Assembly: GCA_014281115.1 (NCBI GenBank)
Contig: JACONQ010000009.1
Coordinates: 1,736,001 to 1,800,000, forward strand
Reading direction: 5' to 3'
DNA from: Laburnicola sp. R22_1
Lineage: Eukaryota; Ascomycota; Dothideomycetes; Pleosporales; Didymosphaeriaceae
Length of the DNA: 64,000 nucleotides
Part shown: positions 10,178 through 19,162 of the stretch, in pieces
Layout of the letters: each line of letters opens with the position of its first letter
Position numbering within the stretch: the first letter of the stretch is position 1
Position numbers and translations under genes: made by a program
The notes under the pieces: generated by a model
What the model was told of the DNA's origin: nothing
The model's input: only the letters and a program-made list of their open reading frames with translations
Database searches by the model: none

Positions 10178-12670
10178 ATGCCCAGGTTTCCTGTTTCTCC
10201 ATACTGGTCAGCGAATCCAAACATTCCGATATACCTCGATCGCAGTGAGGAGCAGGAATCCTCCGAGACTACACAACCCCAACCAAGACACATTCCCGAA
10301 TACATATGTCCGACTTGCGATACCAACTCGAGAGATACGCCGATCCACTGTGTATCTGTATCTCCTTCTCCGCCAGCCTACAGTTCACTTGCTCAACAAC
10401 CTCCCTCGTCCAGGCATTTGGCCGTACCAACTCTCACCGTAGAGACACCCCGTCACTGGTCCAAGCCTCGGCCGCCCGGACGATCACTCCAGTTTGATCC
10501 TGAAGGAAGGCCGCACGTGCGATTTCGACGAAATGCTTTTTCTCCTCTTTCCTCTGCAACTACCGATATTGACGACCTCGACTGGGGCCGCAAGAGTCAA
10601 GTTGGTCTAGGGATACCAGACGCTCCGTTCAAACCCGACACCAGTCCAATAACACCCGGTACATTGGAGAAGAACGACACAGAGGAAGATGGTACAGACA
10701 TACAACCCGCTTCGAACTTTGCCCAACGAATTGAACAAAAGCTCTGGAACTATAGGGCATCTGGCAACGTTGTAAAGAGGTGGTTAATCGAGATGATCAG
10801 CTGGTCGCTGAGCGCTGTGTGTATGATTGGTATCATCATCATGTTAGTCGTCTACAAAGGCAAACCCATACCGAACTGGCCTCTGGGCCTGAACGCTTAT
10901 ATTTCCGTCTTGGCAAAGGTATCATCCGCTGCACTCTTGCTACCTGTTTCGGAAGCTCTTGGACAACTGAAGTGGAGCTGGTTTCAGGGAGATCGTTCCA
11001 AGAAGATGTGGGATTTTGAGCTCTTTGACAGCGCTTCTCGCGGACCTTGGGGTTCTTTTCTCTTGCTTGTCCGTACCAAGGGAAAATCTCTTGCAGCACT
11101 CGGTGCAGGAGTTACGCTACTGGCGCTGGCACTCGATCCATTCTTCCAACAAGTCGTCCAGTACCCCGTGGTTTGGCGTCTCCAATCAGGAAGTGGTTAC
11201 ATCCCTAGGGCCTATGGATACGCGCCGTTCAAACAAGGCCAAGAATATCAGGGTGGAGCTGAGAATATGGATACTGATAAGTCTCTGCTTGGGACCCTAT
11301 CTCGCTTTTTTTACGCCAACGGTACCATGCCGATGCCTTTTGGTAGGGGTGTCCGAGCTGAAGTTCCGCTGGCATGTCCCAACAGCAACTGTACATGGCC
11401 GGAGTACGAAACATTCGGGTGGCACAACGAGTGCGTTGATATCACGGATCGCCTCGAGTTCCAATGTAGGTACGCAAGCCAAGACTGGGTCCAAGTTCCT
11501 ATAAGGGACCCGGAACAATACAACGATATCGAGTATCCCAACGGAACCTCCTGTGGATGGTGGCTCAAAGCAGACAACCCACTTTTAATGACTGGCTACG
11601 ATGCAGGTGAGGAGTCAGATCATACCGGGGAGGTTCTACTGGTGCGTGCCCAGCCCCTATACGACCTTTTCTCAAGGGACTTCCTGCCTGGCTACGAACC
11701 CAAGATCAACAATAGCCGAAATCCCTTAGCCCACGTCGCCATCGTATCTGGCCGAGATGTAGATCAAGTCCATCAGAATGCAACTCCAATAGCGCACGAA
11801 TGTTTAATCTCATGGGCTGCCATGACACTCCAGTCATCCTACTCCGAAGGAGGCTACGTTGAGGACATCACTAACGTCATCATCAACGACACGGTTACAT
11901 CGACTCGATGGATAACGAACACGATCGATAATGAGAACAATTTGAAAATACTCTTCGAATATTTCTATGCCGAGAACGTCACTATCGCAACTCCCACCGA
12001 TACCTATACCGTCGACAACAGCACTGTCGTTCTCACTGCGGCCGTATTCGACGATGTTTTCCCTTCGACATATACAGTCGTCAACAGCACGGATCAGGCA
12101 GACGCCATGCTGCGGTATAAGCAGTACAACATCATCAATCCCTACACAAGGAACGTAACCTACAACCCTTTCCAGCACGAAAACATCTCGGAACATCTCG
12201 ACAACATGGCAAGGGCTATCACCAACTTGATGCGCTCGGCGTCGGGTGATACTGAGATGGTGGCTGGTGATGCTTTTGATGAAGAGAGTGTTGTAGAGGT
12301 TCGGTGGGTGTGGATGTCGCTTCCTTTCGGCCTGCTCACGTTCACTGGTCTTTTCCTGGTCGCAACAGTCATTCGGAGCTCAAGGGAACAGGATCATGTC
12401 GGTGTTTGGAAGACATCAGCGATTGCTACATTGCTTTATGGTCTTCCTGATGAGATGTCGCAGAAGATGAAGCCGGACAATGTGAATGGAACGCCCAGGG
12501 CACAGGCGAAAGAGATGAAGGTGAAGTGGATACCCAAAAGAGGATGGAGATTATCTGGTGCTAGTGCTTCTCCAACGTCGCTCAAGGGTGGAACCTCGCC
12601 CGTATCTGTGAAATCCAGCTCCAAGAATGCTCCTAAGGCTCGCCAATCACCGCCAACTCACTGGATATGA
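10178..12670 (+). CDS. DUF3176 family integral membrane protein
   Basis: 830 residues, no intron. The first in-frame ATG is 10178 (MPRFPVSPYWSANPN); a TTG just upstream is not needed. A Pro/Ser-rich cytosolic N-terminus of about 190 residues precedes a conserved block: RWLIEMISWSLSAVCMIGIIIMLVVY (TM1, about 200-226), the K-P-I-P-N-W motif, a second membrane segment, SEALGQLKWSWFQ, and a third helix near 304-325. A large, probably extracytoplasmic domain follows with paired Cys and many N-x-S/T sites (NGTS, NNST, NVT). A final helix near 710-732 (FGLLTFTGLFLVATVI) precedes a basic cytosolic tail. This order is diagnostic of the fungal DUF3176 family, which often occurs in large paralog sets. 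No biochemical role is established to my knowledge. Confidence 0.85.
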   Translation: MPRFPVSPYWSANPNIPIYLDRSEEQESSETTQPQPRHIPEYICPTCDTNSRDTPIHCVSVSPSPPAYSSLAQQPPSSRHLAVPTLTVETPRHWSKPRPPGRSLQFDPEGRPHVRFRRNAFSPLSSATTDIDDLDWGRKSQVGLGIPDAPFKPDTSPITPGTLEKNDTEEDGTDIQPASNFAQRIEQKLWNYRASGNVVKRWLIEMISWSLSAVCMIGIIIMLVVYKGKPIPNWPLGLNAYISVLAKVSSAALLLPVSEALGQLKWSWFQGDRSKKMWDFELFDSASRGPWGSFLLLVRTKGKSLAALGAGVTLLALALDPFFQQVVQYPVVWRLQSGSGYIPRAYGYAPFKQGQEYQGGAENMDTDKSLLGTLSRFFYANGTMPMPFGRGVRAEVPLACPNSNCTWPEYETFGWHNECVDITDRLEFQCRYASQDWVQVPIRDPEQYNDIEYPNGTSCGWWLKADNPLLMTGYDAGEESDHTGEVLLVRAQPLYDLFSRDFLPGYEPKINNSRNPLAHVAIVSGRDVDQVHQNATPIAHECLISWAAMTLQSSYSEGGYVEDITNVIINDTVTSTRWITNTIDNENNLKILFEYFYAENVTIATPTDTYTVDNSTVVLTAAVFDDVFPSTYTVVNSTDQADAMLRYKQYNIINPYTRNVTYNPFQHENISEHLDNMARAITNLMRSASGDTEMVAGDAFDEESVVEVRWVWMSLPFGLLTFTGLFLVATVIRSSREQDHVGVWKTSAIATLLYGLPDEMSQKMKPDNVNGTPRAQAKEMKVKWIPKRGWRLSGASASPTSLKGGTSPVSVKSSSKNAPKARQSPPTHWI

Positions 12671-13629
12671 GAAACCTCACTAGATATGAGAAACATCATC
12701 ACAAGCATGTGGGTTCGCATTCGAGTCTTGCAGGCACCATAGGCTTTACTTCTCTTCGTAAAAGCTACATAATAATTAATGAGATTTGGTTTGCATCAAA
12801 TATCCCCATGCCACATGAACTCGCGTTTTGGTGTCGTTCACCATTGGTATTACATGCTTCAAGTTCATAGGCGTCGAAGTTCCATGGCGTATGCCTTCCT
12901 TTATTGTGCTCGTGGTCGCTTCCTGTGGATTGGTTGCGACGGAAGGTGAGTGTGACCACCAACTCTCGCCAACCTGCATGTGTGTTCCTTGACCCAAAAG
13001 CACCAATAGAGCGGTTGCTGCGATTGTAGGGCGCACTTATCTCTCGTTATCATGTGCGAGCCGGGTGATGCCTGAGCGGCTGGTTACCTTCCAGATGCGT
13101 GCGTTTATGGAGCTCCGGGTTCGTCGAGGACTTCACATGAAAACGCTACGGCTCGACCGAACCGAGATCAGGCCCAGTTGATCATTGGTCAATGCTGTAC
13201 TACCTACCCATGCACACTCCATGATTGTCACGAAGCCACTTAGCCAGTCGTCATCTGTGCTTGCGGGGTGTAAACTTCATGCAACGGATCCAGGCGCTTA
13301 AATCGAGTGGGCTGTTTTGCCCGTGCGTTCCGTGCGCAATGGCAATATGGGGCCGTGTAACTGATTGGATGCAAGAGAGGTCACGATGCTTGGAACAGCA
13401 CGGGAGGATATGCAGTCCCAGTGCGGCGGGTCCCGGGCGGCTAGAGGGGCCTGCTGTCGTCTGGATCTAGCCTATCATAGCGTAGACCCGCCCTTATTTT
13501 TATCCACGACCGCGATATCGTATCTGCATGACCTGCATTGCTCGACACAGCGCTTCAGTATCCAGAGTCACTTTGCCGCTGCTCCAATCAACGTTCACGC
13601 CGGCGCGATGACACCTCCCGCCAACTCCG
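12671..13629. other. Intergenic between DUF3176 gene and first repeat-protein gene
   Basis: No gene was recognised. ORFs at 12776-13036 and 13225-13646 lack features. Confidence 0.4.
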
Positions 13630-13844
13630 GTGAGAAGTGGATATAAAGGTCAGCTCAATGCCCAACTTCGAAGGCCAGAGGATCTGGATCTTCCCACACA
13701 GCACTCTTTGCACATCGACTTCTACTCCTAGGCTGTGCCTACTTTTCTTGCTTTATTTAATTCACGTGCTGTGCACTATCCGCAAACCAATATCCAATAA
13801 ACCCAATAAAACCAACGCCACACATAATTCACACGACCGACAAT
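13630..13844 (+). promoter_or_regulatory. Promoter and leader of repeat-protein gene 1, conserved in gene 2
   Basis: A TATA-like ATATAAAG lies at 13641-13648, about 200 bp before the ATG. Blocks shared with the promoter at 16560-16764 include gatctggatcttccca (13681-13696) and acgtgctgtgcacta (13764-13778), in the same order and at similar spacing. The bases just before the ATG are also shared (CAAT-ATG). Confidence 0.6.
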
Positions 13845-14903
13845 ATGCGTTCCACACTCATCATCGCCACTTTTGCTCTTACCACTCTGGCCGCACCATG
13901 GGGCAGGGTTTCGAATTCAGACTCAGTCGATGCTGCTTACAGGCCCTTCAAAGCTCCTCGCTCTGCTGAACCTACACCCGTTGCCAGCATCTCAGTCAAC
14001 GATGAGGAGGATGTAGAGGCTGTGGTGGCACGCTCGCCTGAACCCATCTCTCGCGGCTCCCACGCCCGCTCTGCTGAGCCTGAACCCATCTCTCGCGGTT
14101 CCCACGCACGCTCTGCTGAGCCTGAACCCATCTCTCGCGGCTCCCACGCACGTTCTGCTGAGCCTGAACCCATCTCTCGCGGCTCCCACGCACGCTCTGC
14201 TGAGCCTGAACCCATCTCTCGCGGCTCCCACGCACGCTCTGCTGAGCCTGAACCCATCTCTCGCGGCTCCCACGCACGCTCTGCTGAGCCTGAACCCATC
14301 TCTCGCGGCTCCCACGCACGCTCTGCTGAGCCTGAACCCATCTCTCGCGGTTCCCACGCACGCTCTGCTGAGCCTGAACCCATCTCTCGCGGTTCCCACG
14401 CACGCTCTGCTGAGCCTGAACCCATCTCTCGCGGTTCCCACGCACGCTCTGCTGAGCCTGAACCCATCTCTCGCGGTTCCCACGCGCGTTCTGCTGAGCC
14501 TGAACCCATCTCTCGCGGTTCCCACGCGCGCTCTGCTGAGCCTGAACCCATCTCTCGCGGTTCTCACGCACGCGACGTCAACGAGGAGGAGGGAGAAGTA
14601 CAAGAGATTGAGGCACGCATTTCACGAGGCTCTCACGCACGATCTGCCGAGCCTGAGCCCATCTCTCGCGGTTCCCACGCACGTGACGTTGACGAGGAAG
14701 AAGGAGAAGTTCAAGAGATTGAGGCACGCATCTCACGAGGCTCCCACGCGCGTTCCGCTCAGCCTGAACCCATCTCACGTGGTTCCCATGCGCGCTCTGT
14801 CGAGTCCACCAAACGCTCCACCTGGACGAGTGGACTCATTGAGGCCTTGAAGACCCGTGGATTCAACAGCGCCAACATTGTCCCGGAACAACAACCAAAC
14901 TGA
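13845..14903 (+). CDS. Secreted repeat peptide precursor 1 (ISRGSHAR repeats)
   Basis: 352 residues, single exon. Signal peptide MRSTLIIATFALTTLAAP, then a pro-region with an acidic stretch (NDEEDVEAVVAR). The body is 17 copies of the octapeptide ISRGSHAR. Thirteen are in tandem (14034-14573): one with leader SPEP and twelve with leader SAEPEP, forming a 42-bp DNA repeat. The rest are two preceded by acidic spacers (DVNEEEGEVQEIEAR, DVDEEEGEVQEIEAR), one with SAEPEP and one with SAQPEP. The C-terminus has the only dibasic site (STKR) and a unique tail. Every leader is a run of X-Ala/X-Pro dipeptides, and spacer copies begin directly at ISRG after Arg. This suggests cleavage after Arg followed by dipeptidyl-aminopeptidase trimming, as with yeast alpha-factor. 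No Cys, no dibasic site between repeats. A structural cell-wall or repellent repeat protein is the alternative. No family was recognised. Confidence 0.8.
   Translation: MRSTLIIATFALTTLAAPWGRVSNSDSVDAAYRPFKAPRSAEPTPVASISVNDEEDVEAVVARSPEPISRGSHARSAEPEPISRGSHARSAEPEPISRGSHARSAEPEPISRGSHARSAEPEPISRGSHARSAEPEPISRGSHARSAEPEPISRGSHARSAEPEPISRGSHARSAEPEPISRGSHARSAEPEPISRGSHARSAEPEPISRGSHARSAEPEPISRGSHARSAEPEPISRGSHARDVNEEEGEVQEIEARISRGSHARSAEPEPISRGSHARDVDEEEGEVQEIEARISRGSHARSAQPEPISRGSHARSVESTKRSTWTSGLIEALKTRGFNSANIVPEQQPN
14034..14573 (+). repeat. 42-bp coding tandem repeat, 12.9 copies
   Basis: One 36-bp unit followed by twelve 42-bp units inside the first repeat-protein gene. Units are almost identical even at silent positions (variation is mainly ggc/ggt for Gly and gca/gcg for Ala), indicating recent expansion or homogenisation. 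The reverse strand is also open over the array, purely because of the repeat composition. Confidence 0.9.
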
Positions 14904-16559
14904 AGGACAAACGCACAGTATTAGAGACGACTCTTTGCGATTTGCAATACCTTCACCGTGCCGAAGACTCTGTCCTTGCGCAGACAAGAGAACCTGGAAA
15001 GACCATCATTTCTCCCGTCTCCTACATTTCCCGTCGATTGTTGTACATGTTTGGAGGACGAGACCCTACGGAAGAGGGCAGGAGCGACGAAAATGGAACG
15101 GAAAGTGTACATGTACATAGCTATGTAGACTTCGAGCCAATGCATTCCGTCCGGTAACACTCGTATTTACTTTCCTGGTGCTCATTGTCGTGACTCATTC
15201 TTTCCGGCTCTGCATGATTGCTCGGCACATTGCCAACGACAGTGAAGACTTCGCAATGCCGAACTGAAGCTCCAAGACAAGTTACTTGAAGTGACGTCCA
15301 GTCAATACCCTCTTTCTTCCCCAGGATTGAACTAATTTCACAAATTATTAGTGGGCTCTGTAGTACACATTTCCCTATTTGGATTTCCATATGCCTTTCA
15401 ATTTCTAGACATACACACATTCATTTCCCATGGTTTCTTTCCCATTCGACTAGCATACGCAAGCAGCATAAAACCATCACCACCATCGCGTAGTCCGTAG
15501 ATTCAAATTGGGTGTCTTCTATTGCATATTAGGGTATACTCGACTACAGGATGTTGTTAGCAGCGCTCTCCATTTTCTCAGTGGAGCGCTTCCAAACGCA
15601 CGATATGTTATCATGTTCCATACCTAAGGGAGTCTATGAACAGCTTTGCAGTACGTGCGCCGTACAGTATGACCCGTAGTACATAAGCTCCTCTCAGCCA
15701 TACCGTAGCCATAAATTGCATAGAGCTAGCCCCCATTACAGTTGTACAGTCGACTAGCTGTGAGAGGGTACAAGTTACTAGCGCCAATCCTCTGCAGGGA
15801 ACAAATCTCTTGTAAAGGACCACCAAAAGGCTTTGCAACCTATGCGCGCTAGTCACCCATACCCTCTTTCGACTGTACACTATACAGTAGTCATCTTTAC
15901 AGGGATAGCTGTCGCTCGGGACCTCGGCGGGGGAGGAGACGGTCACGTGAAATCATGTGACTGTCCAATGACCTCGGCATGGCTAGCTTGTCTACGTAAG
16001 CTCTAATGATAGTATATACACGCTCACACCACGACTGCAGTCAGTAAAGCCTTTAAGCTAACGTAGTACGGTTAACATCTTACCGTGCCGTACTACGCTA
16101 CGTTGTCAACGCACATTTCGGCCCTTATCTGCTACCTTCTGCATGCGCTCAATCGATTCCGCCTTACTCTGACTCTCTGCAGAAGCGCTGCGGCATAGTG
16201 CAGACGAACCATGCAGATATCAAGCCTGCGCCCCCGGTGGGTACCGCCGAGGCGGATTTTAACCTCAAGAAGCCAATCGACGTTTGCGCACTGTTGCCGT
16301 TCATGCGAGCCAGGTATTTACACCTCGAGGCCGGGCGCTTACGTCGAAAAGGTCCCCGCACGGGCACGTTGACCGGCGCCTATTCATCGTAATGCCTGCA
16401 CTATCACGCATCTGCATCGCAACAACCTTGGCACACCTGGGAACATGTGGACATAGCCAATGAGCGTTTCGGTATTCTGAATCATTTTCCAAGTAACGGC
16501 CGACCGGAATGGAAAGGACCATGTCTCGCACTACCTTAGGTACTAGCCATGGATAGGAT
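14904..16559. other. Intergenic between the two repeat-protein genes
   Basis: At 15098-15142 a segment (ACGGAAAGTGTACAT...GTAGACTTCGAGCCAAT) is conserved after gene 2 (about 17810-17850), so it belongs to a duplicated 3' flank, probably UTR. I see no gene in the remainder; the ORF 15611-15946 minus has no features. Confidence 0.45.
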
Positions 16560-16764
16560 TACCACAGTATTTAAACAGCTCATCCGCCAACTTTGAGAGG
16601 GCAGAAGATCTGGATCTTCCCATACTTGTTCTTTCGAAGTCGTGTTCCACCTTGGGCTCTGCCTCATTTTTACTGATTCTATTAATTTCTACGTGCTGTG
16701 CACTACTCGCAAAACCAAAAACCAAAAACATCTTCTAAGCTCTCTCATCTACAACACCGCCAAT
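16560..16764 (+). promoter_or_regulatory. Promoter and leader of repeat-protein gene 2
   Basis: TATA-like TATTTAAA at 16568-16575, 190 bp before the ATG. It shares gatctggatcttccca (16607-16622) and acgtgctgtgcacta (16691-16705) with the promoter of gene 1. Conservation of non-coding sequence suggests shared regulation or recent duplication. Confidence 0.6.
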
Positions 16765-17604
16765 ATGCGCTCTGCCCTTGTTATCGCTACTTTTGCGCTT
16801 ACTATCTTCGCTGCTCCGGTTCCCGACGCCGATATCAACTCTCGCTCCGCCGAACCCGTCTACAGAGCCAACCAGAGACGTGACGTCAACCTTGAAGTAC
16901 GCGGCACGTTCCGAGGTCCCCGTTCCAAGGACAGATCCGAGGACTTGCTCGACGTAGAGGATGAGGAGGACATTGAGGCACGCGCTATCAGGAATCAGGG
17001 GCGCTCAGCCGAGCCGGAACCCATCAACCGCATCAACGGCCGTGAGCCTGAACCCATATCTCGCGGCTCCCATGCACGTTCTGCCGACCCGGAACCCATC
17101 AACCGCATCAACGGCCGTGAGCCTGAACCTATATCTCGCGGCTCCCATGCACGTTCTGCCGACCCGGAACCCATTAATCACATTAACGGCCGTGAGCCTG
17201 AACCCATATCTCGTGGCTCCCATGCACGTTCTGCCGACCCGGAACCCATCAACCGCATCAACGGCCGTGAGCCTGAACCCATATCTCGCGGCTCCCATGC
17301 ACGTTCTGCCGACCCGGAACCCATCAACCGCATCAACGGCCGTGAGCCTGAACCTATATCTCGCGGCTCCCATGCACGTTCTGCCGACCCGGAACCCATC
17401 AACCGCATCAACGGCCGTGAGCCTGAACCTATATCTCGCGGCTCCCATGCACGTTCTGCCGACCCGGAACCCATTAATCACATTAACGGCCGTGAGCCTG
17501 AACCCATATCTCGTGGCTCCCATGCACGTTCTGCTGAACCTATCTCTCGTGGCTCACACGCACGCTCAGCCGACCCGGAACCCATCAACCGCATCAACGG
17601 TTGA
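16765..17604 (+). CDS. Secreted repeat peptide precursor 2 (alternating ISRGSHAR and INRINGR repeats)
   Basis: 279 residues. The start at 16765 matches the paralog (MRSALVIATFALTIFAAP signal peptide). A pro-region with one dibasic pair (NQRRD) and an acidic stretch (DVEDEEDIEAR) precedes an array of 75-bp units. Each unit has leader SADPEP (SAEPEP in the first), peptide INRINGR or INHINGR, leader EPEP, and peptide ISRGSHAR. There are seven full units (17005-17529), then SAEP-ISRGSHAR, then SADPEP-INRING and a stop. In total eight ISRGSHAR and eight IN(R/H)ING. Leaders are again only X-Ala/X-Pro dipeptides. The stop TGA at 17602 seems to arise from a 2-bp loss (expected ggccgtgag, found ggttgag); another frame continues E-P-E-V-R-G-S-N-stop to 17629, probably the ancestral end. 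The mature product and function are unknown. Confidence 0.78.
   Translation: MRSALVIATFALTIFAAPVPDADINSRSAEPVYRANQRRDVNLEVRGTFRGPRSKDRSEDLLDVEDEEDIEARAIRNQGRSAEPEPINRINGREPEPISRGSHARSADPEPINRINGREPEPISRGSHARSADPEPINHINGREPEPISRGSHARSADPEPINRINGREPEPISRGSHARSADPEPINRINGREPEPISRGSHARSADPEPINRINGREPEPISRGSHARSADPEPINHINGREPEPISRGSHARSAEPISRGSHARSADPEPINRING
17005..17601 (+). repeat. 75-bp coding tandem repeat with 300-bp higher-order period
   Basis: Seven 75-bp units starting at 17005 plus two partial units. The third and seventh units (17155 and 17455) share the same variant (ATTAATCACATTAAC, then TCTCGTGGC). So four units (300 bp) were duplicated as a block. Confidence 0.85.
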
Positions 17605-17971
17605 GCCTGAGGTCCGAGGGAGCAACTAACGCTTCACTTGTTTGAGTTGGGTGGATGGGCTGACAATGCCCGCGACCTCACCATGAGGGGCGAAGTTCGT
17701 CTCGACTGTCGTTTTCTCCATCTCCTTCCTTTGACCTTTCTCTGTACCTTACTTTCTTGGAAGAACCACACGCGGGTAGAAGAGCGTGCAAAGAAGAGGC
17801 AGGATCGGTACGGAAAGTGTACATAGCTCAGTGGACTTCAAGCCAATACAGTCCATCCTGTCGCACATACCTTTGTTCTGACTTCTCTTTGTGCTTGAGA
17901 CCGTAGACTTCATCACCGCTTTGAATGTCGTCCGTTGAGTAGAAACAACACAGAAGTATATACACTAAACA
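17605..17971. other. 3' flank of repeat-protein gene 2
   Basis: It contains the conserved 3' segment (GTACGGAAAGTGTACATAG near 17810-17830, then GTGGACTTCAAGCCAAT) shared with gene 1. Nothing else was recognised. Confidence 0.45.
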
Positions 17972-18131
17972 TTACTTCGAACCACGAGCTATGCCACGTT
18001 CGGCGCTAAGACTTGCCAACAGTGCCCTTGCCCTTTCCCACACAGCCTCAATATCTACCACACTTTCCCCACCCTCTTCCACATACGACCATAGGGTGTT
18101 GAGAACATGGCATCCCGTCCGCTCTGCCAAC
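17972..18131 (-). pseudogene. Possible orphan last exon or gene relic
   Basis: Reading leftwards, a possible acceptor (TTGGCAG) is followed by a frame encoding a protein-like C-terminus: ...CHVLNTLWSYVEEGGESV, then VDIEAVWERARALLASLSAE and RGIARGSK, stop at 17974-17972. The amphipathic, balanced composition looks coding. No upstream exon, start codon or known family could be found in the AT-richer DNA to the right (18140-18300), so this may be the remnant of a gene. Low confidence. Confidence 0.25.
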
Positions 18132-19162
18132 AATTAAGCAACACGCCGGCGGGCCAGTATTCAGATCCGTGAGGGCTGGAGAATCCCCGCTGTTGTATGT
18201 TTTTTTGTTCGTTTAATATCTGTTTGTTTGTTAGCTGGGTGAGGAACCTTTAGCTAAGACGCACTACTAGCATCTTAGGTTTTTTTTGTATGCGATTTTG
18301 GCCCTTGAGGAATTAGCAGGTATGTTTTATCCTATACAGGTTGAAGGGTGGATTTTTCAGGTTGGTGGTGTGGTTGTCTGGTACCACAACTAGCTCGTGC
18401 TGGATGTCACAATGTTATCGTGTGGTGAAGGCTGCGAAGCGCAAGACTAATCTAACAGCGTGCTTATATGGAATCGCTGCATGCTCTTCCTAGACGCTGT
18501 GATATGTGATTCACATCCATGCGCCTTTCTCCCGCGAAGAGATAAGCTGGCGTTAATTGTCTGCCAGCCAGAACAGCAAAACAAGTCGACACTCCTCTAA
18601 ACGTATATGTGTTGTGTTTTTTCCTTTGGCTATTTTCACCGTTAGGGACGTCAGCCGGCCATAGTAAGCGTGTACGCTTAGTCATCGGTCACGTGATAAG
18701 TCATGTGATATCAATTGTATCAGTTGGGTGCACCATGCCCGTGCACATGTCAGTAACCACTCCATACTCACATGCTGTAAGTACATGTGACGCGTCACTG
18801 TAGGCATTGCATCACTGCACAATATCCATATCAAAATTTCCGTCAGAGAAACGTATATAACCTCACCATTCTAATAATCAGAGTCACCACACCAAGATAT
18901 CCAGAGCCAGATATCAAAAAATAAATAACATGTTCGCAGGATTACTCGTCTATCCTCTAGGGTATGCACACCACTCAAACGGCACCACCACCCCGACAGT
19001 GAGATGACGAACAGCAAGCCCACCGCACGCACCGCACCGCGCCAACAGAGGTAAGTAAAAGAAGAGCACAAGACGCCTCGACGACCGTCCCAGACCCAAA
19101 AGAGAAACAACTTTTCGCTCGCTCGACAAAGACAGAGAGATGGATACAGCTGAGAGCAGGGC
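18132..19162. other. Intergenic, nothing recognised
   Basis: This is the 3' side of the ceramide synthase gene. Some T-rich tracts lie at 18195-18290. No RNA gene or ORF of note. Confidence 0.4.

Noticed and set aside
13937..14603. Long minus-strand ORFs opposite the repeat array (up to 204 codons)
   Set aside because: A 42-bp period divisible by three keeps all frames open; no start context, signal or independent conservation. They are shadows of the plus-strand gene.
14034..17601. Regularly spaced repeats resembling a CRISPR array
   Set aside because: Units are contiguous and in frame with a signal-peptide ORF, with no unique spacers, in a fungal nuclear genome.
13845..17604. Ustiloxin-type (dikaritin) RiPP precursor
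   Set aside because: No KR/RR sites between repeats, no Tyr-containing core, and no DUF3328 or tyrosinase gene nearby.
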